Position numbers and translations under genes: made by a program
NCBI GenBank assembly: GCA_016763255.1
Contig: JAESUA010000104.1
Location: forward strand, 1 to 5,958
Length of the DNA stretch: 5,958 nt
From: Magnetovibrio sp.
Lineage (GTDB): Bacteria > Pseudomonadota > Alphaproteobacteria > Rhodospirillales > Magnetovibrionaceae
Reading direction: 5' to 3'
Shown here: piece by piece, positions 1 to 5,852 of the stretch
Layout: each line of letters begins with the position of its first letter
How positions within the stretch are numbered: position 1 is the first letter of the stretch
The notes under the pieces: model-generated
The model's input: the letters and a program-made list of their open reading frames with translations, nothing else
The model's database searches: none
What the model was told of the DNA's origin: nothing

Positions 1-1470
1 ACCGGTTATGGCCCGTCGGGGCTGCCGCACATCGGAACATTCGGCGAAGTGGCGCGTACCTCAATGGTGCGCCATGCATTTGAGCTTTTGACCGGCATGC
101 CGACCCGTTTGTATGCCTATTCCGACGATATGGATGGCCTGCGCAAGGTGCCCGCCAATGTGCCCAATCCGGAAGTTTTGCAGCCGCACCTGGGCAAACC
201 GCTGAGCGAAATTCCCGATCCGTTCGGTACCCATGAAAGCTTTGCCCATCACAACAACGCCCGCCTGCAGGCGTTTTTGGACGACTTTGGTTTTGACTAT
301 GAATTTAAGTCCGCCACCGAAGAATACAAAGCCGGTCACCTGGACGAAACGCTGCTGAAAATTTTGCGCAACCACGATAAGGTTTTGAAAATCATCCTGC
401 CGACTTTGGGTGAAGAACGCCGCGCCACCTATTCACCGTTCTTGCCGGTGTGTCCTGAAACCCGCCAAGTGTTGCAGGTGCCGGTGGTCGAAACCAATCC
501 GGATGAGGGCACCATCGTTTATAAGCGCGACGACGGCAAGCTGATCGAAACCAGCATCACCGGCGGTCAGTGCAAGCTGCAATGGAAGGCCGATTGGGCC
601 GGACGTTGGACGGCACTGGATGTCGATTATGAAATGTCGGGCAAAGATTTGATCGACAGTGTCAAGCTGGGCAGTCGCATCTGTCGGGCTATTGGTGGCA
701 CACCGCCACTGAACCTGACCTATGAATTGTTCCTCGATGACCAAGGGCAAAAAATTTCCAAGTCCAAAGGCAACGGCCTTTCGATGGAAGACTGGCTGCG
801 TTATGCGACGCCGGAAAGTCTTAGTCTGTTCATGTATCAAAAACCCAAGACCGCAAAGCGTCTGTTTTTTGATGTGATCCCGAAAAACGTCGAAGAATAT
901 TTGACCTTCCTCAACAAATTCGGCGACCAAGAAGAAAAAGACCAACTCAACAATCCGGTCTGGCATATCCATGGCGGCAAGCCGCCAGCCCCCGAAGCGG
1001 CGGGTTTGAGCTTTAATATTTTGCTCAACCTTGCCAGCGTTTGTGGCACCGAAGACAAGGCGGTGCTGTGGAGCTTCATCACCCGCTACGCGCCCGAAGC
1101 CACCCCAGAAAATTCACCAATTTTGGCCAGCTTGGTGGGCTATGCCATCAACTATTACGCCGATTTTGTGAAGCCCAATAAAAAGTTCCGTGCCCCAAGC
1201 GATGCCGAGCGCGCCGCCCTGGAAGAGCTGAAATCCAAGCTCGCCGCAATGGAGGCAGGCACCTCCGGCAAAGACATCCAAACCGAAGTCTACGAAGTCG
1301 GCAAAGCGCATGGCTTTGAAAACCTGCGCGACTGGTTCAAAGCCTGTTACGAAGTCTTGTTGGGCCAGGAACAAGGCCCACGCATGGGCAGCTTCATCGC
1401 ACTTTACGGCATTACAGAAACCGTGACGCTGATCGAACGCGCGCTGGCGGGCGAAGATCTTTCGGCTTAG
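1..1470 (+). CDS. lysK: Class I lysyl-tRNA synthetase, 5'-truncated by window edge
   Basis: This cytoplasmic enzyme attaches lysine to tRNA-Lys using ATP. The reading frame is open from base 1, so the GTG at 49 is an internal valine and not the start; 489 codons are visible. The class I signatures are present: a HIGH-type motif, PHIGT, at visible residues 9-13 (bases 25-39), inside the family-typical context [16 protein letters not shown], and a KMSKS-type loop, KISKS, at residues 251-255 (bases 751-765), followed by KGNG. Class I LysRS proteins are usually about 520-550 aa, so roughly 40-50 N-terminal residues should lie upstream. The C-terminal half is helical and is expected to hold the anticodon-binding alpha-helix cage. 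Class I LysRS is the usual form in archaea and Alphaproteobacteria, whereas most other bacteria use the unrelated class II LysS. Nothing looks broken. The gene is a host housekeeping gene and marks the chromosomal side of the window. Confidence 0.96.
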   Translation, partial: TGYGPSGLPHIGTFGEVARTSMVRHAFELLTGMPTRLYAYSDDMDGLRKVPANVPNPEVLQPHLGKPLSEIPDPFGTHESFAHHNNARLQAFLDDFGFDYEFKSATEEYKAGHLDETLLKILRNHDKVLKIILPTLGEERRATYSPFLPVCPETRQVLQVPVVETNPDEGTIVYKRDDGKLIETSITGGQCKLQWKADWAGRWTALDVDYEMSGKDLIDSVKLGSRICRAIGGTPPLNLTYELFLDDQGQKISKSKGNGLSMEDWLRYATPESLSLFMYQKPKTAKRLFFDVIPKNVEEYLTFLNKFGDQEEKDQLNNPVWHIHGGKPPAPEAAGLSFNILLNLASVCGTEDKAVLWSFITRYAPEATPENSPILASLVGYAINYYADFVKPNKKFRAPSDAERAALEELKSKLAAMEAGTSGKDIQTEVYEVGKAHGFENLRDWFKACYEVLLGQEQGPRMGSFIALYGITETVTLIERALAGEDLSA

Positions 1471-1476
1471 TTCAGC

Positions 1477-1494
1477 CTCTGCCAGAGTTTTTTT
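1477..1494 (+). terminator. Possible weak intrinsic terminator after lysK
   Basis: Seven bases after the lysK stop codon, CTCT (1477-1480) can pair with AGAG (1484-1487) across a GCC loop, followed directly by seven T residues (1488-1494). The stem has only four pairs, so the structure is weak, but its position and the T-run fit an intrinsic terminator. The rest of the 118-base gap up to the next gene shows no convincing sigma-70 promoter. Confidence 0.4.
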
Positions 1495-1588
1495 GTGGTT
1501 AGCATCGCTCGGTATTCCAGCAACATTTGGCTTGCAATTATAGGTAACCCCTGTTTTGCTGAAGGTCATAGATGATTGGAGGCCGCTT

Positions 1589-2215
1589 ATGTCGATAGAA
1601 ATCTGGACCGCTTTTGTCATTGCCAGCGCTGTTTTGTTGGCAGTGCCGGGACCAACCGTGATGCTGGTTGTCAGCTATGCGCTGGGACGTGGTAAGTCGA
1701 CAGGTTGGGTGACTGTTCCTGCCGTGATGTTAGGGGGATTTGTTGCGATGACAGCATCCTTGCTGGGTGCTGGTGCGGTGCTATCTACTTCGGCCACGCT
1801 GTTCACCGCTTTGAAGCTTGTGGGTGCTGGATATCTCATTTGGTTGGGTTGTAAATTATGGCGTGCGGAGCCAAAACTTGAAATCCTTCAAAGTGTTACG
1901 AATGATAAGTCTGGTCGTTCCATGTTTTGGAATGCATTCGTTGTTACTGTGTTAAATCCAAAAGGTATTGTCTTTTTCGTGGCCTTTATGCCGCAGTTTA
2001 TCGATCTGAATAGTCCCGCCATGCCGCAGTTTATCATTCTTGAAGCGACCTTTCTTTGCTTGGTGGGTGTCAATATAGCGACCTGGGCTGTGCTGGCCGG
2101 AGGGCTGCGGTCACGGTTTGAAAAACCGGAAACGTTGAAGCTGGTAAATCGTATTGGGGCAAGTTTTCTGATCGGTGCAGGGCTGCTTACCGCTGCTTTT
2201 CGTCGCGCAGATTGA
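1589..2215 (+). CDS. LysE/RhtB-family amino-acid exporter
   Basis: This is a 208-aa inner-membrane protein of the LysE/RhtB translocator family, which exports amino acids such as threonine, homoserine, lysine or leucine; the substrate cannot be told from sequence. The length is typical (about 205 aa). Family landmarks include an N-terminal membrane segment ending in AVPGP (residues 18-22), LKLVGAGYLIWLG at 75-87, and a third signature at 117-137 containing LNPKG, FF and MPQF. Hydrophobic stretches fit about six membrane helices (near 7-29, 41-63, 71-89, 112-134, 146-170 and 187-203). The ATG at 1589 was chosen because GGAGG (1578-1582) sits six bases ahead of it; an in-frame TTG at 1556 would add 11 residues and has no ribosome site. 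The gene is visibly richer in A/T at third positions than lysK or the portal gene, which may reflect a different history. It ends convergently with the repressor gene, 19 bases away. Confidence 0.93.
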   Translation: MSIEIWTAFVIASAVLLAVPGPTVMLVVSYALGRGKSTGWVTVPAVMLGGFVAMTASLLGAGAVLSTSATLFTALKLVGAGYLIWLGCKLWRAEPKLEILQSVTNDKSGRSMFWNAFVVTVLNPKGIVFFVAFMPQFIDLNSPAMPQFIILEATFLCLVGVNIATWAVLAGGLRSRFEKPETLKLVNRIGASFLIGAGLLTAAFRRAD

Positions 2216-2234
2216 TATAACGAACGTTTCGACC

Positions 2235-2864
2235 TTATTGCGCGGCCCAGATGATGCGGGCGATCCATTCCACATCGACGAGCATGATTTCACGGTCTTG
2301 GTGGGCGGCGTTAAACGAACTGAGTTCGATGCGCTGAGCTGATTTGCGCTTCAACACCTTAGCCATCACTTCGCCGTCCTTGGTTTTCACCACCACCCGG
2401 TCGCCGCGCCGCACGTCGCCTTCGGGCGATACCACCACGGTATCACCGTCGCGGTACACAGGTTCCATGCTGTCGCCGGAAATTTCCAGGGCGAAGGCAT
2501 GGGAATCGGTGGTGCCGGGGAACGAAATTTCATCCCAACTGCCACCGGTAGGATAACCCGCGTCATCAAAATAACCTTGCGATCCGGCTTGTGCAAAGCC
2601 GATCAACGGCACGTTACGCGGTGCCGATTTGTCACCATTTTCGATGTAGGCGACAAATTCTTGCAAATCAGCACCGGTGGCCCGGAGGATTTTTGAGATG
2701 CTTTCGGTCGATGGCCAGCGCAGTTTGCCTTCGCGGGTGACGCGTTTGGATTTGTTGAACGTGGTGGGATCTAAGCCCGCCTTGCGCGCAAGACCGGATG
2801 CCGACAGGCCGTAGGCCATCGCCAATTTGTCCACCGCTTTCCAAACGTCACCGTGTTTAAGCAT
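2235..2864 (-). CDS. LexA/CI-like repressor: XRE helix-turn-helix plus S24 peptidase
   Basis: This 209-aa DNA-binding regulator is of the Cro/CI-S24 type (COG2932-like). Residues about 8-62 form the XRE helix-turn-helix, with GLARKAGLDPTTFNKSKR at 24-41 as the likely recognition region. Residues about 86-205 form the S24 self-cleavage domain: a candidate Ala93-Gly94 cleavage bond in AQAGSQG, catalytic Ser132 in SGDSMEP, and catalytic Lys169 in VMAKVLKR. The Ser-Lys spacing of 37 equals that of E. coli LexA (S119/K156). All key residues are present, so RecA-stimulated self-cleavage after DNA damage is a reasonable inference. It is transcribed away from the phage-like genes and shares a 126-bp divergent control region with them, the classic place for a prophage repressor. 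Regulators with very similar helix-turn-helix wording are also common as ordinary alphaproteobacterial chromosomal genes, so it could be a host regulator next to the element. The ribosome site is weak (GAGA, ten bases upstream of the ATG). Confidence 0.92.
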   Translation of the reverse strand: MLKHGDVWKAVDKLAMAYGLSASGLARKAGLDPTTFNKSKRVTREGKLRWPSTESISKILRATGADLQEFVAYIENGDKSAPRNVPLIGFAQAGSQGYFDDAGYPTGGSWDEISFPGTTDSHAFALEISGDSMEPVYRDGDTVVVSPEGDVRRGDRVVVKTKDGEVMAKVLKRKSAQRIELSSFNAAHQDREIMLVDVEWIARIIWAAQ

Positions 2865-2990
2865 GGGAACATTGTCTCAGGTCTGCAAAAAAATGTCACT
2901 AGGAACAAATAGCCACACATTCCTTTACTTAGGAATATATATAGCATAATACACTCATTAGGATAAAACACCACAATGGGAGACTAGCAA
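2865..2990. promoter_or_regulatory. AT-rich divergent control region with repeated AGGA-type half-sites
   Basis: This gap lies between the leftward repressor and the rightward phage-like genes. It contains a perfect inverted repeat, ATTCCT-TTACTT-AGGAAT (2919-2936). Three same-orientation copies of a related motif are seen: CTAGGAACAAAT (2899-2910), TTAGGAATATAT (2929-2940) and TTAGGATAAAAC (2958-2969). Their AGGA cores start at 2901, 2931 and 2960, i.e. about 30 bases or three helix turns apart. The layout fits a multi-site operator for the neighbouring repressor, but binding is inferred only. No confident leftward promoter was identified. Confidence 0.5.
2924..2950 (+). promoter_or_regulatory. 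Tentative rightward promoter for the 130-aa gene
   Basis: A -10-like CATAAT (2945-2950) lies 41 bases before the start codon at 2991. A -35-like TTTACT (2924-2929) is 15 bases upstream, which is shorter than ideal. The candidate -35 overlaps the inverted repeat at 2919-2936, so a protein bound there would block RNA polymerase. The alternating AT run at 2936-2943 gives other possible -10 positions, so this call is tentative. Confidence 0.3.
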
Positions 2991-3383
2991 ATGGCGAAAG
3001 CGCGTTACATCCGGAAACCCATGCCCGTCAAGCATGTGATTCCGTTCTTGAGTGCCCAGGAAGCCTGGTTTTGGTACGTCAGATCCGAGCGTGCGCGTCG
3101 TGAAGGTGCGCGCCTCACCGAGGCGGCCTCGGCGTTTACCCGGCCCTGCGAGCCGGATGACATATATCGCATTATTATGGGGCTCTATCGCCGCCGCACA
3201 ATTGGCGATCAGCACCTGGAAGTCCTTGCTGAATTTGGTTGGCGTGAATGTCCGCCGGATGCCCGCGTGCGCGGGGAAGAACACCCGTTCCGCTTGTGGG
3301 ATGATGCACTGGATCGTCTGACGACGCCGTTGAAAGCCAAGGGGATTGTCCGTCATGATGAGTTCTGTGGCCAAGTTGGATAA
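2991..3383 (+). CDS. Unrecognised 130-aa protein, first gene of the phage-like cluster
   Basis: I do not recognise a named family and assign no function. The protein is small, soluble-looking and basic, with no signal peptide or membrane segment. It starts with a basic arm (MAKARYIRKP), then an aromatic helix, FLSAQEAWFWYVRSERAR (residues 19-36), a distinctive RPCEPDDI block (51-58), a likely helical pair IIMGLYRRR / QHLEVLAEFG (61-83), and a C-terminal helix around LWDDALDRLTTPLKAKGIV (102-120). The alternating charged helices and the RRR cluster would suit nucleic-acid binding, but no standard helix-turn-helix could be confirmed. The ATG at 2991 has a good ribosome site, GGGAGA (2978-2983), seven bases upstream. 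Its end overlaps the next gene by 29 bases, implying co-transcription. As the first gene right of the repressor it occupies an early or regulatory position. Confidence 0.75.
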   Translation: MAKARYIRKPMPVKHVIPFLSAQEAWFWYVRSERARREGARLTEAASAFTRPCEPDDIYRIIMGLYRRRTIGDQHLEVLAEFGWRECPPDARVRGEEHPFRLWDDALDRLTTPLKAKGIVRHDEFCGQVG

Positions 3384-3840
3384 CCTTGCCCAGCCAGTGT
3401 CTTGTGATGGGGCAGAGGTATTTGGCGAGCTGTCTGCGCCTGCCCCGCGACGGGCGCTGGTGGTGTTTAGTGGGGACGTTGATCTGAAATGGTTGCGCGT
3501 ATTGCGTCCTGGATATCGCCACTGCTTTGTTGTGGTGCACAGTGGAGATGCATGGGTGCTTTACAATCCATTATCCAATGGCACCGAACTTAATGTGTGG
3601 CCTGTCCAGCCGGAACAGTGCATTCGTGATTGGCTGCTATGCCAAGGTTACAAGGTGGTTGAGGTGAGTGTGCGTCCCTTTGTCCCCAAAGCCTTAGGCT
3701 GGGCACCCTTTAGCTGCGTTGAGGCCGTTAAAAGGGTGTTGGGCCTGCGGGCTGCGTGGGTGTTTACGCCGTGGCAATTGCATCAATATTTAGAAAAACA
3801 ATTATTCGGAATAAAATCCTTGACTGTGCGGGATGTCTAG
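3355..3840 (+). CDS. 161-aa protein, possible permuted NlpC/P60-like cysteine hydrolase
   Basis: This small protein has no signal peptide. Central strands resemble an alpha/beta papain-like core: ALVVFSG (residues 34-40), then GYRHCFVVV (53-61), WVLYNP (67-72), and late in the chain PFSCVEAVKRVLG (118-130) followed by FTPWQL (137-142). A histidine in a strand (His56) followed much later by a cysteine at the start of a helix (Cys121) is the order found in permuted NlpC/P60 enzymes (LRAT/YiiX-type, where NCEHF-like cysteine motifs occur). The assignment is by pattern only. If right, it could cleave peptide, amide or ester bonds, for example in cell wall or lipid. The ATG at 3355 is chosen because AAGGGG (3339-3344) lies ten bases upstream; the in-frame TTG at 3346 is too close to that site, and ATG 3358 is an alternative. 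It overlaps the preceding gene by 29 bases. Its last codons also carry the -35 of a downstream promoter. Confidence 0.78.
   Translation: MMSSVAKLDNLAQPVSCDGAEVFGELSAPAPRRALVVFSGDVDLKWLRVLRPGYRHCFVVVHSGDAWVLYNPLSNGTELNVWPVQPEQCIRDWLLCQGYKVVEVSVRPFVPKALGWAPFSCVEAVKRVLGLRAAWVFTPWQLHQYLEKQLFGIKSLTVRDV
3802..3814. repeat. Perfect 13-bp inverted repeat just upstream of the second promoter
   Basis: TTATTC-G-GAATAA is a perfect inverted repeat with six-base arms around one base. It lies inside the 3' end of the 161-aa gene, with its centre (3808) 12 bases upstream of the -35 element at 3820. This position suits an activator or repressor site, although the motif is AT-rich and short enough to arise by chance. 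Confidence 0.35.
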
Positions 3841-3848
3841 GATATAAA
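3820..3848 (+). promoter_or_regulatory. Near-consensus sigma-70 promoter before the virion genes
   Basis: TTGACT (3820-3825; five of six consensus bases) is followed, after exactly 17 bases, by TATAAA (3843-3848; five of six). Transcription would begin near 3855-3857. The -35 lies within the last codons of the 161-aa gene. The -10 is embedded in a perfect inverted repeat, AGGAT-ATAA-ATCCT (3839-3852), whose half-site matches those in the divergent region around 2901-2964, so a shared repressor could block this promoter. The only genes downstream are the 71-aa protein, the portal and what follows, which makes this the likely late-gene promoter. Confidence 0.65.
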
Positions 3849-3855
3849 TCCTCTT

Positions 3856-3912
3856 AACGACAGGCACCAGTGTGTCCAAAGCAAACCCGGGGGTTAAGCC
3901 TCCGGGTTTTTT
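3856..3912 (+). ncRNA. Predicted ~55-nt terminated leader RNA
   Basis: A transcript from the promoter at 3820-3848 would run only about 55 bases before meeting the intrinsic terminator, with no open reading frame or ribosome site in between. It would therefore be made as a short leader unless polymerase reads through. This resembles the short terminated leaders made from lambdoid late promoters, where an antiterminator allows read-through into the structural genes. It could also act as a small RNA in its own right. The prediction rests on promoter and terminator alone. Confidence 0.35.
3883..3912 (+). terminator. Strong intrinsic terminator upstream of the virion genes
   Basis: AAACCCGG (3883-3890) pairs with CCGGGTTT (3902-3909). 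The stem continues through a G-T pair and two G-C pairs to give about 11 pairs around a five-base loop, TTAAG (3894-3898). The 3' side runs into six T residues (3907-3912). It lies between the 161-aa gene and the 71-aa gene, and no promoter is visible in the 42 bases between it and the next start codon, so expression of the downstream genes should require read-through. Confidence 0.88.
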
Positions 3913-3954
3913 GTTTGTCTACGCCACGAACCCAATGAAAAGGAGAAACACATC

Positions 3955-4170
3955 ATGGGCGGATTGATCAGTTCACCATCAGCGCCACCGGCACCTGCGG
4001 CAGCGCCCTACGTCGCCCCCGATACATTTGCCGAGGACGAAACCAAGGCACGCCTGGACGCAATGGACAGGCGTCGGCGGGGGCGAAGCGGCACCATTAA
4101 AACCTCTGCGCGAGGATTGGTGAACCTGAATGCCAACGCGGTGCGCAAGAAATCATTGTTGGGAGAATAA
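3955..4170 (+). CDS. Small phage protein preceding the portal gene
   Basis: This 71-aa protein begins MGGLISSPSAPPAP, has a Pro/Ala-rich disordered first third, then a charged helix (residues about 26-40), an arginine block RRRRGRSGTIKTS (39-51), and ends in KSLLGE (66-71). Small proteins with an MGG-L-SSP start, an RRRGR-(A/S)-T-I-TS core and a K-(T/S)-LLG ending recur next to podovirus-type head-tail connector genes; this is recalled family knowledge, not a search result. The role is unknown, and a minor virion or head-assembly factor is a fair guess. A ribosome site, AGGAGA (3941-3946), lies eight bases before the ATG. The stop codon is two bases from the portal start, so the two are surely one operon. 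Confidence 0.8.
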   Translation: MGGLISSPSAPPAPAAAPYVAPDTFAEDETKARLDAMDRRRRGRSGTIKTSARGLVNLNANAVRKKSLLGE

Positions 4171-4172
4171 CG

Positions 4173-5852
4173 ATGAACGATCTCAGCCCCCAGGCGATCA
4201 TTCAAAGCTACCAGCGTGCCAAAGACCGTCGCCGCACGTGGGAAGCCCACTGGCGAGACTGTTATGATTTTGCCTTGCCGTTGCGCAGCCAAATGGCCCA
4301 AGACGGGGCCAAGACCGGTGATAAATTGTTTGATGGCACCGCACCGGATGCGGTGGACCAATTGGCGGCAAGCATGCTGTCCAATCTAACGCCGCCGTGG
4401 GCCCGGTGGGTCGGCTTGATGCCCGGCACCGATCTGAACGATGAGGAACGTGAAACCCTGGCACCGAAACTTGAAAAGGTTTCAACCATTCTTCAATCAC
4501 ATTTTGACCGCTCCAATTTTGCCACTGAAATTCATCAATGTTTTTTGGATTTGGTCACCGTCGGTACGGCATGTCTGATGCTGGAAGAAAGCCCTTTGGG
4601 TGAAAGTTCAGCGTTTCGGTTTTGTGCCGTACCGATGTTTGATGTGGTGTTTGAGGGGGATGCGGGCGGACGCCTGGAAGGCACCATGCGCCGCATGGAA
4701 CTCAGTCGTCGTGAAATTAAGCTTCGCTATCCCGATGCCCCCGATTTGGGCGAAGACCGCGACGATCCGTTCGGTGGTGATGAAGCGCGCATCGGTGTCA
4801 TCGAAGCGGTGCTGCCGGACGAGCACGGTTATCGCTATATGGCGGTGGCCGAAACCGCACCGGGCTTGATCAGCGAAGCGGAAGTTTTATCACAAGGGCG
4901 CTTTGAAAAATCACCGTTCATAAATTTTCGCTGGCTCAAAGCGCCAGGAGAAATTTATGGCCGGTCGCCAGTGATGAAGGCGCTGCCCGACATTAAGACC
5001 GCTAATAAGGTGGTTGAGTTGGTTTTGAAAAATGCCTCGATTGCCGTAACTGGTATTTGGCAGGCCGACGATGACGGGGTGCTTAACCCGGCCAACATCA
5101 AGTTGGTTCCCGGCGCGATTATCCCCAAGGCGGTGGGCTCTCAAGGCCTGACGCCGCTGGCCTCCCCCGGACGGTTCGATATTTCGGGGTTGGTGTTGGA
5201 AAGCCTGCGTTCGCGTATCCGGTCTTCGATGTTGGTCGATAAACTGGGCCAAGTGGCGGGACCGAAAATGAGTGCCACCGAGGTGCTTGAACGCTCCACC
5301 GAAATGGCGCGCATCTTGGGCGCGACCTATGGGCGGCTGCAATCTGAATTGCTTACCCCGTTGATTGATCGCGGCCTTTCGATCTTGCGCCGCCGTGGTG
5401 AAGTTCCACAGCTTAGCCTTGATGGACGCACCGTCGATATCGATTACAGATCACCATTGGCGCGGCGTCAGGCGCAAGAAGACACCAGCGGTGCGCTCAA
5501 TTGGTTCCAGGCCATTCAGGTCCTAGGCCCCGATGCGCAAAGCATAATCGATCCGCGCCGGGCTGCACGTTGGCTGGCAAAATCATATGGCGTGCCCGAA
5601 GAGTTGCTGCGCAGCGAACACGAAGTGGCTGCTCAAGATCAAGGAAACATTCCGGTAAAAGGCGGCGATGCGGCCATGGACATTGGCGCGTTGGCCAGCG
5701 TGATCAGCGGCCAGTCACCGTCGGAACGTGCCGCAATTTCCCCGTCTCAGGCGGTGACGCCACCGGCGTTTAACCGCGGCAGCTTGACGCCGTCATATTT
5801 GCCCAAAGACCCAGGTGCACCGCTCAATCCTTTTAAGGGGGTGAAAAAATGA
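4173..5852 (+). CDS. T7-type head-tail connector (portal) protein
   Basis: This 559-aa virion protein would form the dodecameric ring at one capsid vertex through which DNA enters and leaves, and to which the tail attaches. It matches the bacteriophage head-to-tail connector family (T7 gp8-like). The N-terminus is YQRAKDRRRTWEAHWRDCYDFALP (13-36). Next come GTAPDAVDQLAASMLSNLTPP (55-75) and a helical stretch FDRSNFATEIHQCFLDLVTVGTACLMLEE (111-139). The conserved core is PFINFRW (248-254), GEIYGRSPVMKALPDIKTAN (259-278), and the long helical region ISGLVLESLRSRIRSSMLVDKL (337-358) followed by KMSATEVLERSTEMARILG (365-383). The last 60 residues are Pro/Ser/Gly-rich and probably flexible. Length is typical (about 500-560 aa) and the frame is unbroken. 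A ribosome site, GGGAGAA (4161-4167), lies five bases upstream. Oddly, no terminase gene precedes it, although in T7-like phages terminase can lie at the far end of the late genes. Confidence 0.94.
   Translation: MNDLSPQAIIQSYQRAKDRRRTWEAHWRDCYDFALPLRSQMAQDGAKTGDKLFDGTAPDAVDQLAASMLSNLTPPWARWVGLMPGTDLNDEERETLAPKLEKVSTILQSHFDRSNFATEIHQCFLDLVTVGTACLMLEESPLGESSAFRFCAVPMFDVVFEGDAGGRLEGTMRRMELSRREIKLRYPDAPDLGEDRDDPFGGDEARIGVIEAVLPDEHGYRYMAVAETAPGLISEAEVLSQGRFEKSPFINFRWLKAPGEIYGRSPVMKALPDIKTANKVVELVLKNASIAVTGIWQADDDGVLNPANIKLVPGAIIPKAVGSQGLTPLASPGRFDISGLVLESLRSRIRSSMLVDKLGQVAGPKMSATEVLERSTEMARILGATYGRLQSELLTPLIDRGLSILRRRGEVPQLSLDGRTVDIDYRSPLARRQAQEDTSGALNWFQAIQVLGPDAQSIIDPRRAARWLAKSYGVPEELLRSEHEVAAQDQGNIPVKGGDAAMDIGALASVISGQSPSERAAISPSQAVTPPAFNRGSLTPSYLPKDPGAPLNPFKGVKK

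Noticed and set aside
49..51. GTG as the start codon of the synthetase
   Set aside because: The frame is open to base 1 and the HIGH-type motif lies upstream of it, so it is an internal valine of a truncated gene.
433..972. Long minus-strand open frame opposite lysK, with similar ones at 61-375 and 1114-1620
   Set aside because: They lie antisense to a clearly coding gene and show no family-like motifs; they are products of codon bias.
1556..1588. TTG start extending the exporter by 11 residues
   Set aside because: There is no ribosome site before it, whereas ATG 1589 has GGAGG at ideal spacing and gives the family's usual N-terminus.
1495..1588. Promoter for the exporter gene (TATAGG at 1539-1544)
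   Set aside because: The -10 is poor and no acceptable -35 lies at 16-18 bases upstream.
2221..2231. CGAA-CGT-TTCG hairpin between the convergent exporter and repressor genes
   Set aside because: A four-pair stem without a following T-run on either strand is too weak to call a terminator.
2344..2696. Plus-strand open frames opposite the repressor gene
   Set aside because: They are shadows of the S24 repressor, whose catalytic motifs fix the true strand and frame.
2865..2990. LexA box (GAAC-N7-GAAC type) in the divergent region
   Set aside because: GAAC occurs at 2867-2870 and 2903-2906, but the spacing is far from seven bases.
3859..3876. Small hairpin GACA...TGTC in the leader before the terminator
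   Set aside because: It needs a two-base bulge and has very few pairs, so it cannot be distinguished from chance.
4911..5342. Minus-strand open frames opposite the portal gene (also 4008-4361)
   Set aside because: They are antisense to a well-supported structural gene, have no ribosome site and have low-complexity composition.
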